64,000 bases of DNA from Cristatella mucedo. Its lineage: Eukaryota; Bryozoa; Phylactolaemata; Cristatellidae. The notes below the pieces were generated by a model. It did not search any database and was not told the DNA's origin. It saw only the letters and a list, made by a program, of their open reading frames with translations. The DNA lies in contig WPIO01000154.1 in the NCBI GenBank assembly GCA_009760855.2, positions 551,001-615,000 on the forward strand, written 5' to 3'. Shown in pieces: positions 58,255 to 64,000 of the stretch (positions are counted from its first letter, which is position 1; each line of letters opens with the position of its first letter). The translations under genes and the position numbers were made by a program.

Positions 58255-58540
58255 GCTTCTATCTCGAAAGCCTGGAACTCACTAACCAACGTACGTCACG
58301 ACGTCCCCTGACATGACGACGTTTAAAAAGAAGCTAAAAACGCTCCTTTTTGCGACAGCATTTAGTGGGTCTTTGCGATTCGTCCTTCGTGTGCATTTAC
58401 CTGCTTGCCCGCTGCTTGGTGTGCCTGCTGCTTGCGTACGTTACTACCAAATATTTGTTACTACTTTATATGCAGCATCTGTAAAGTGCCTAGAGAGATT
58501 CAATTCTCTGAGGGCTATAAATAAATGTATTATTATTATT
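58255..58540 (+). mobile_element. LINE-A 3' end, diverged
   Basis: Reads ...KAWNSLTN...DMTTFKKKLKTLLFATAFSG..., 3' UTR, a shortened end (taaagtgcctagagagattcaattctctgagggc) and (ATT)n at 58531-58541. Confidence 0.88.
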
Positions 58541-58549
58541 ATCTACACT

Positions 58550-58700
58550 GATTTGGCCGAGGAGTTAATATGCTTGCCTTTGACGATCAAGATAGTGGGT
58601 TCGAGCCATTCGGCATATGTGATGCGCCGGGAACGAAATTAGGCTCTATCAGGCCTCTATGCAAACGAGCTATCTGCAAATGAATTACGTACAAATGAAT
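58550..58700 (+). mobile_element. SINE-2 copy, diverged
   Basis: Box A side ttggccgaggagttaata, box B side gtgggttcgagcc, then ggcatatgtgatgcgccgg and a rearranged tail ending caaatgaatta. Confidence 0.65.
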
Positions 58701-58709
58701 TATGTAGAC

Positions 58710-59370
58710 TAGATCACTGTAACTCACTACTGGCAGGGTGACCAAAAAAGGTACTGAGCCATCACAGCAGTTGGCGCGAAATATGGCTGCAAAGATTGAT
58801 TTTCCAAGTCCTTCACCGAATTCAGTCACGTGTCTCCAGCGCTGAGCGAGCTGTGATAGTTCCGTGCGATAAACAGGTATGGAAAAAACTTTCACTTTGA
58901 CCCTATCGGCTAGGCCACCATTCTCGGCTCCCTCAGACATTCGTAGCTGAACAGTTGTAGTTCTTTCAGCCTTCTTTTGCTCGAACTCTGAGATCACTTG
59001 AGGCCGATGATTCGAGGCCGTTGAATTTCTTCACTGAATGACTACTAATGAAAGAAGTTCCTTGTACGAAGGAAACTGTGGAACTCATTTCCAAAGCCGG
59101 GGGGGGCCTTAGCAACGACACCTTCTCTTCTGCTGCCATGGACTCGGGCACATCCTTTCCACCCTCGTCCTGAGCTACGGCTTCGGAGCTTCTCACTTCA
59201 TTGACCTTCACCCCGACTTTGCTATGCTTCTCGGTTTTTTGTGAGTGAGCTGAAGCCTGTTGGCAGCGAAAGTATGCGCACCGAAAGCCACCCGGGCTCT
59301 GAGTGAGCCGCTAAAACTCGCTAGCATACCGATCGGCTGCTCTTTGTGAACTTTTGTTTACGGAGTTACA
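58710..59370 (+). mobile_element. LINE-B fragment, diverged
   Basis: Starts with ctagatcactgtaactcactactggcaggg (the LD.CNSLLAG position) and aaaaaaggtactgagccatcacagcag, and ends with ...ttgtttacggagttacagaaggcg (LINE-B 3' end). In between is broken C-terminal sequence with a G-run at 59100-59106. Confidence 0.65.
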
Positions 59371-59602
59371 GAAGGCGATTCGCGAAAGCGCCCCGATAGC
59401 CCATCTCGCGTGTCGGCTGCGACTGCGTACCGCGTACTTACGTCGAGCCATTACGTCGAGCCATTACGTCGAGCCATTCGTCCGCCTAACGTCTAGTCTA
59501 ACGTCTAGTCCGTCGGTCTGGCGCTCGCGGTGCCGTCTCGCTGCTGTCGTCGCTTGCCGTTCTGCGGCTCGGCGTGCCGCGGTAATTTCTTCTCGCTCTG
59601 TT
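59371..59602. repeat. Spacer with 13-bp triple repeat
   Basis: ACGTCGAGCCATT occurs three times in tandem at 59440-59478, followed by two copies of taacgtctagtc. Otherwise unassigned. Confidence 0.7.
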
Positions 59603-60388
59603 AATAATTATAATAATAATGCACTTGATAGTGCGCCCTCAGACTACTCAATCTCTCTCTAGGCGCTTTACATTTGCTGCAAAGGGAAATGCAATTGAAT
59701 GGTGAGTAATATCACGCTTCATAAACAAACAACATGAAGAACATGGTTAGGGGTGACATGCACAGGGTCAGCATGCAAATGCGGTTAGTGGCAGCGTGCA
59801 CAGTGTCAGCATAAATAAGCACATGAAGGACAAATAACACGGACCCACTAAATGCTGTCCTAAATAGGTGTGTTTTTAAGTTCTTTTTAAATGTGGTCAA
59901 GTCATGGGAGCACAATCTAGGCTTTTACTTCTATGTGGATGACACTCAGTTGTACTTTTGCTTTGATCCCTCCCAGCCTTCAAGCACCTCAAATTCTCTC
60001 AAATCACTTGCTGCATGCATTGATGACATCCGCACATGCATGGCAGCAAATTTTCTAAAACTAAACGATGATAAAACTAACTTACTAGTTATGGGAGAAC
60101 CCGGTGTGATTCACAAATTGGAAAGGCGGACGCTCAAAATTGGCTCTGCCAGCATATCTTCTGTCGAATCAGGTCGAAATCTAGGTGTCATGTTCCAAAG
60201 TGACCTCTCGTTAGATGACCATATCAGCTCCACAGTCAAATCTGCCTATTTTCAGCTCCATAATATTGCTAAAATTCGGGCTTGTTTAGATAAAGATACC
60301 ACATCTAAGTTGTTCCATGCATTCGTGACATCCCGTCTCGACTTCTGCAACTCACTGCTTACTGGCCTACCGGCATGTACCCGGCATC
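59603..60388 (-). mobile_element. LINE-A copy with an inverted 5' segment (twin-priming structure)
   Basis: From 59603 to about 59912 the minus strand holds an (ATT) tail, 3' UTR and the end of the ORF ([21 protein letters not shown]). From about 59913 to 60388 the plus strand instead reads HNLGFYFYVDDTQLYFCFDP through NFLKLNDDKTNLLVMG to [16 protein letters not shown]. The 5' part of the element is therefore inverted relative to the 3' part. The junction joins the earliest base of the inverted part to the sense 3' part, and the consensus between LPAC and DLTTF (about 100 codons) is missing. This is the arrangement expected of twin priming during LINE integration. Confidence 0.88.
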
Positions 60389-61489
60389 AGACCAACTTTC
60401 ACGGCGTCAACGTTTCGCTCAGGCGCCATGCATTACGGGTAGCTGCTTGAATGCAGATGCACACATCCGGAGAGCGGAGGTTGCCCAAGCGCGGGCTCCG
60501 TAACTCCGATCCTCTGGGCAGCCGCAGGTGCGCCTGCTGCTGCTGGTCAGCTCGATCAGCTCAGGACGAAATCTCGGCGGCTTGCCAAGTTCAAGGGGAA
60601 AGAGGTGCACGGGAAATGGAGCGGCGCCGGCGCCCGGCAGCCAATGCTTCGCTCTGCGCGTCGAACGAAGATCCGAGTCGCGCCGATTCGCGAACGGCAT
60701 CGACCGACGGATGGCGAAATCGATGCGCTCTGACCGGAAGCGCCGTGGCCAGACGCGAGCGATAGAACGGCGGGGGGGGGGGATCGCGAAGCAATCGGCT
60801 CGGCGTCGGAGCCAAACGCGCCGCGTCAACTTTCGCCGCGGCAGCTCGAATTTCTCTTTTACTTACTTGAGTCGTTGTGCTGGTCACTGCGGGACACGCG
60901 TCGCACGCTCGCACCCGCACTCGTCCCATTTCCTTCTGATCGTTTAGCGACTGCCGGATTGAGGGCGAAGGCGCTGGCGCGGAGGCGCGCCCGCCGCCTC
61001 CGCGCCAGCGCTCGAGTCGCTTGCTTCCGCCGCCGCCGCACGGCGGCGGTGGCGGAGGGGCCTCTCCGTCACGGCCGGGCGCGGAAGGAAGTGCGGACAC
61101 GTGCGGCATAGTCCGCACCGCCGCCGCTGCTGGCCGTGCCTCGCGGCACGCGGCGGCTCTCTTGACCAGAAGCAGATGCAGGCTCACAATGCACAATTCG
61201 TTGAGCTCCGCGTGATTCCGCAAGAATAGCCGACGGAGTGCTCATAAATAGAACTCGGTCGACTTTCCTAGGCCGACGGCCTATTTGCTCGGCCAACTTC
61301 CTCCAGGAAACGCCGATTGTTTGCAAACTCCGTGCAGGTGTCGCTCGCCGCGCCGCGGCAGATCCGCTGGCCGCAGCTACGCCCACCGCCTGCCCCCACG
61401 TGTCTGGCAGCTGCGATTTCACCCCTGTTCGTTAGCTGATTGGCTGTGGCCGCTCTTCCGCCTCTCTCTCTCTCTCTCTCTCTCCGCAG
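60389..61489. other. GC-rich block upstream of the docking-protein gene
   Basis: CpG-rich. A 210-codon minus frame (60591-61223) and several plus frames overlap; none is recognised. A G-run lies at 60771-60781. It probably contains the promoter and an untranslated exon of the gene that follows, because a strong acceptor (CTCTCTCTCCGCAG|G) occurs at 61480-61490. Confidence 0.4.
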
Positions 61490-63129
61490 GACCTTTCCAC
61501 TCTGCTCGGCCCTTTAAATTGCTGCTCGGCTGAGCCCGATTTTCATTCGCTCCTCTCTACCGGCGAGAGTATTGTCGGAAATGCGCTACCGAGGCGGAGG
61601 AGCGGTCGTCGCGCTTGCAGCGCCCGTCGCGTCGCCAGTGCAGCCGCCTGCCTCCGGATATCATCGCCGGACCGTCGTAGCAGCGGCTACGCTCCCACTC
61701 GCCTGCCGCGACTCGCTGTCGACGTCGGCGGCGGCGGCGCGGCCGCAGCGTCGGTACTACGCCGAGGAGAGAGCGCCGCCCGTCGTTACGACCGGTGCGG
61801 AAATCTACGACACGCCTCCGCGGCGCTACGAGCTGCCGGCTCCCCAAGCGACGGCGGCGGCCGCCGCCGCCGACGCCGAGCGCGAGTCGCCGTGCGCGCT
61901 CTACGACGTGCCCCGTCGTCCGACCGCACAGCCGCTGTGCGTCGCGACGACGCCGTGCACGGCACGTGCGACGCGTCCGCGCGACGAGGTTGCGCTTACT
62001 GCGCCGCCGAGCGGCAGGCGTTCGCGCGACGCGCACGACGCGCCGCCGCCGCCGCTGAGCGTGGCAGTCGAGGAGACGCGACGAGACGCCGACGGCGGTG
62101 GCGGCGCTCCCCGTGCGCTGAGGCCGGTGGCAGAAGTCGCGACGGGCGCGCCGGCGGTGGCCGCCGCCTCGCTGAGCCCAGGACCGTGCTTCGACTACTT
62201 CCGGCCGCCGGCGGATGCCAGCCCGAGAAGCTACGGCGACTATCGCAAGCCGCTGGCCTACGTTGACCTGTCGCGATACGACGGAGTGGCGGCGAGGGCG
62301 CCGGCACCCGCCCGCAAGGTGCCGCCGTGCGGCGTGCCGGCGGTGCGACGCGGCAGCTACGATGAGGCGACGAGGCGACTCTACCAGAACGCCGCCGCTG
62401 CTGCGTCGGCGAAGGACGGCTACGCCAATGTGGCGTGCGAAGGCAGCGGCCAGCTAGGCGGCGAGAGCCGGCAGAGGACGGCGTTTCCTCGCCGAGCGTC
62501 GCTCGACAGCCAGCGAGAGCAGTTCGAGTCGTCGTCTCCAAACGCCGCGGCGACCGCGCCCCGGAGGAGGCCGCCGCCGCCGCCGCTGCCACCGGCGCCG
62601 GCCCCGCGCTGGTCGCAACTGGCCATCGGCGGCCGCGAGGCGCTATCCAGCGGCAGCGGCGGCGGTGAACGGGGTTCGATCGTCGAAGACGACGCTCGTC
62701 CGGTCGAGACGCCCGTCGTCGCTCAGCTGACGTTCGAGTCACCTTCGAGGCCCCTCGACGCCGCCGCTGCCGCGTTCGTCGGAAGCGTAGCGGGCGACGG
62801 CTACGCTTCCGGTCGCCCGGCGCGAAACTGCGGCGCGAGCGCCGAACGCCGCGGCTCGGCGAGCGGAGGCGGCGGCGGCGACCTGCAAAGGCCGTGCGCA
62901 CCTCCGCGGAGGAGGCAGACGGTTTCTGCTGTCGATCCATCGGACGGCGCGGCGGCGGCGGCTGTGGACGACCAGTGGGCGACCGCCGCTGCCGTCGCCG
63001 CCGTAGCTGCCGCCTCGCCGGACGGTGCGCACGCCGCAGCGGCGGCGGACTCAGACGGCGGCACATCGTCGGCGCAGCCGCCGCGTCCAGCAGCCAGCAG
63101 CTCGCAGCCGGAGCTCATCGCCGTCATGG
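61490..63129 (+). CDS. Docking-protein gene, exon with the bulk of the coding region
   Basis: A pyrimidine-rich acceptor ends at 61489, a frame opens from 61518, and the first ATG is at 61581. The donor is GTCATGG|GTAGGC at 63130; reading through it would add about 15 Arg-rich residues to a stop at 63176. The minus-strand frames opposite (up to 356 codons) are Arg-rich shadows. Confidence 0.5.
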
Positions 63130-63805
63130 GTAGGCGGACGCGCGCGCGCACCAGCGAGCGAGGCGAGGAACGCTAGCGTTCGCGGAGCGGAGCGCGCTTC
63201 GCGGTCGCTCGCTGGCATGCCGCTCGTCGCCGCCCTGGCGGACTGCCGAGCGGCATGCGCTGAGTGCGGCTGCGGCGGAAAGCTGCCGAGCGACTGGCGG
63301 CTTCGACACCGAAGCGGCCAGCGGCGGGGGCGGCGGTACCGATTTCGCTAATGCTCGCTTTCTTCGTCGGTCAGGTTACAGCTACGACTACCTTGTTCCG
63401 GTGAGTCGCGCAACGCAGCCGCCGCCGTTGGCGAGCAGCCGGCAGACGACGGCCGGCAACGACACCCCCGCCGTGGACGCGATGCGTCGCGGCGGCGCGA
63501 GCGTCAGCGAAGTGAACTACGCCGTCCTGCTGTATGACGACGACGACGCCGCGAGAGCGCCGGCAACAGCGAGCGCGCGCACGAAGCCCGACGAATCGGC
63601 GGAACAGCAGCAGCGGAGGCAGCAGCAGCAGTCCGCAGCGCGCCGGACGACGCCGGCGGTCGACCAGTCGAGCGTCGAGTACGCGTACATCGACGCGATC
63701 GCCACCGTCGCCGTGCACAAGGTTGCCGCTGCTCAAGCGCGCTACAGGCAGCTGCAGGCGAAGCGCTGCTGTGACGAGCTCACGCTGCAGCGTCGCAGCC
63801 GCTAG
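61581..63805 (+). CDS. GAB/DOS-like tyrosine-motif docking protein, two exons
   Basis: Exon one (61581-63129) joins exon two (63375-63805) in phase to give 659 residues. The sequence is Ala/Pro/Arg-rich and probably disordered, but it carries evenly placed tyrosine motifs of SH2-docking type: Y76DTP, Y108DVP, Y206FRP, Y221RKP (YxxP, Crk/Nck type), Y227VDL, Y281ANV, Y522LVP, and near the end VNY565AVL and VEY619AYID. A proline run (RRRPPPPPLPPAP) could bind SH3 domains. Known of the family: GAB1 (694 residues) ends with two SHP2-binding tyrosines in V.Y...D contexts, the last about 35 residues before the C-terminus; here it is 40. Not found: the N-terminal PH domain of GAB and DOS. It may lie on undetected upstream exons, or the protein may be a different docking scaffold. 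The ATG at 61581 has a G at -3. The frame stays open back to 61518, so it is not proven to be the start. Confidence 0.55.
63375..63805 (+). CDS. Docking-protein gene, last exon
   Basis: Acceptor CGGTCAG|GTTACAG; the split codon gives Gly, then YSYDYLVPVSRATQ. It includes VSEVNYAVLLYDDDD, a glutamine run, and VEYAYIDAIATVAVHKVAAA, ending at TAG 63803-63805. The intron of 245 bases is GT-AG. If the GTGAGTCG at 63401 were used as a donor instead, the exon would be only 26 bases and the tyrosine motifs would be lost. Confidence 0.55.
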
Positions 63806-64000
63806 CCGCCCCCCCCCCCCAGAAGCGGCTAGCGGCAGCTGCAGCGTCTACCACCCGACGGCTGTCCAGTCGAGGTCAAGGCCGCCGCATCCAGCCGGCT
63901 CGCGTTGCGGCCGGCGAAAGCGCAGCTCACAGGACGAGGCATCGAGCACGCCGCAAGACCGCGAATGTAACGGCGGCGGCGGCGGCTGAGCCGGGCGCGG
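63806..64000. other. 3' flank of the docking-protein gene
   Basis: GC-rich, with a C-run at 63808-63820; no polyadenylation signal seen before the window ends. Confidence 0.4.

Noticed and set aside
60591-61223. 210-codon minus frame in the GC-rich block as a gene
   Set aside because: Low-complexity Ala/Arg/Pro translation overlapped by equally long plus-strand frames. No motif seen.
61996-63066. 356-codon minus-strand open frame
   Set aside because: It is opposite the docking-protein exon, extremely Arg-rich, and explained by GC-rich codon usage on the other strand.

Overview
The window looks like animal nuclear DNA. It has intron-rich protein genes with standard GT-AG junctions, CR1/L2-type LINE fragments, two tRNA-headed SINE families, a decayed Tc1-like transposon and many microsatellites. 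I cannot name the species. A complete LENG8-like gene and the variety of repeats point to an invertebrate or other non-vertebrate metazoan. I see nothing prokaryotic, no CRISPR array and no plausible functional tRNA or rRNA gene.

Layout. 0-17 kb: AT-rich, gene-poor DNA filled with LINE and SINE fragments, with one weak candidate exon at the left edge and one weak candidate first exon near 7.6 kb. 17.1-33.6 kb: one minus-strand gene that I could rebuild exon by exon. It has a non-coding first exon and 13 coding exons encoding 810 residues, and is a LENG8-type SAC3/GANP-domain protein. All coding junctions keep phase and one intron is GC-AG. Its introns carry LINE-A, LINE-B, both SINEs, microsatellites and a Tc1 remnant. 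34.4-36.0 kb: an array of about nine diverged 145-186 bp tandem repeats ending in a long CA tract. 37-46.5 kb: a LINE graveyard, including the best-preserved LINE-A (333-codon open stretch) and the longest LINE-B. 46.6-64 kb: markedly GC- and CpG-rich DNA with low-complexity tracts, and at 61.5-63.8 kb a two-exon plus-strand gene for a tyrosine-motif docking protein resembling the C-terminal part of GAB/DOS adaptors.

The most interesting signal is in the mobile elements. LINE-A 3' ends fold into a short stem-loop (AAAGCGCC...GGCGCTTT) before an (ATT)n tail. The SINE-2 family ends in a related sequence that keeps the pairing, as expected if SINE-2 is copied by the LINE-A enzyme. One LINE-A copy (59.6-60.4 kb) has the inverted-5'-end structure expected of twin priming.

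Names LINE-A, LINE-B, SINE-1 and SINE-2 are mine. Mobile-element boundaries are approximate (tens of bases). Splice sites were chosen by reading frame, consensus and remembered similarity to human LENG8 and GAB1, not by alignment software or transcripts.
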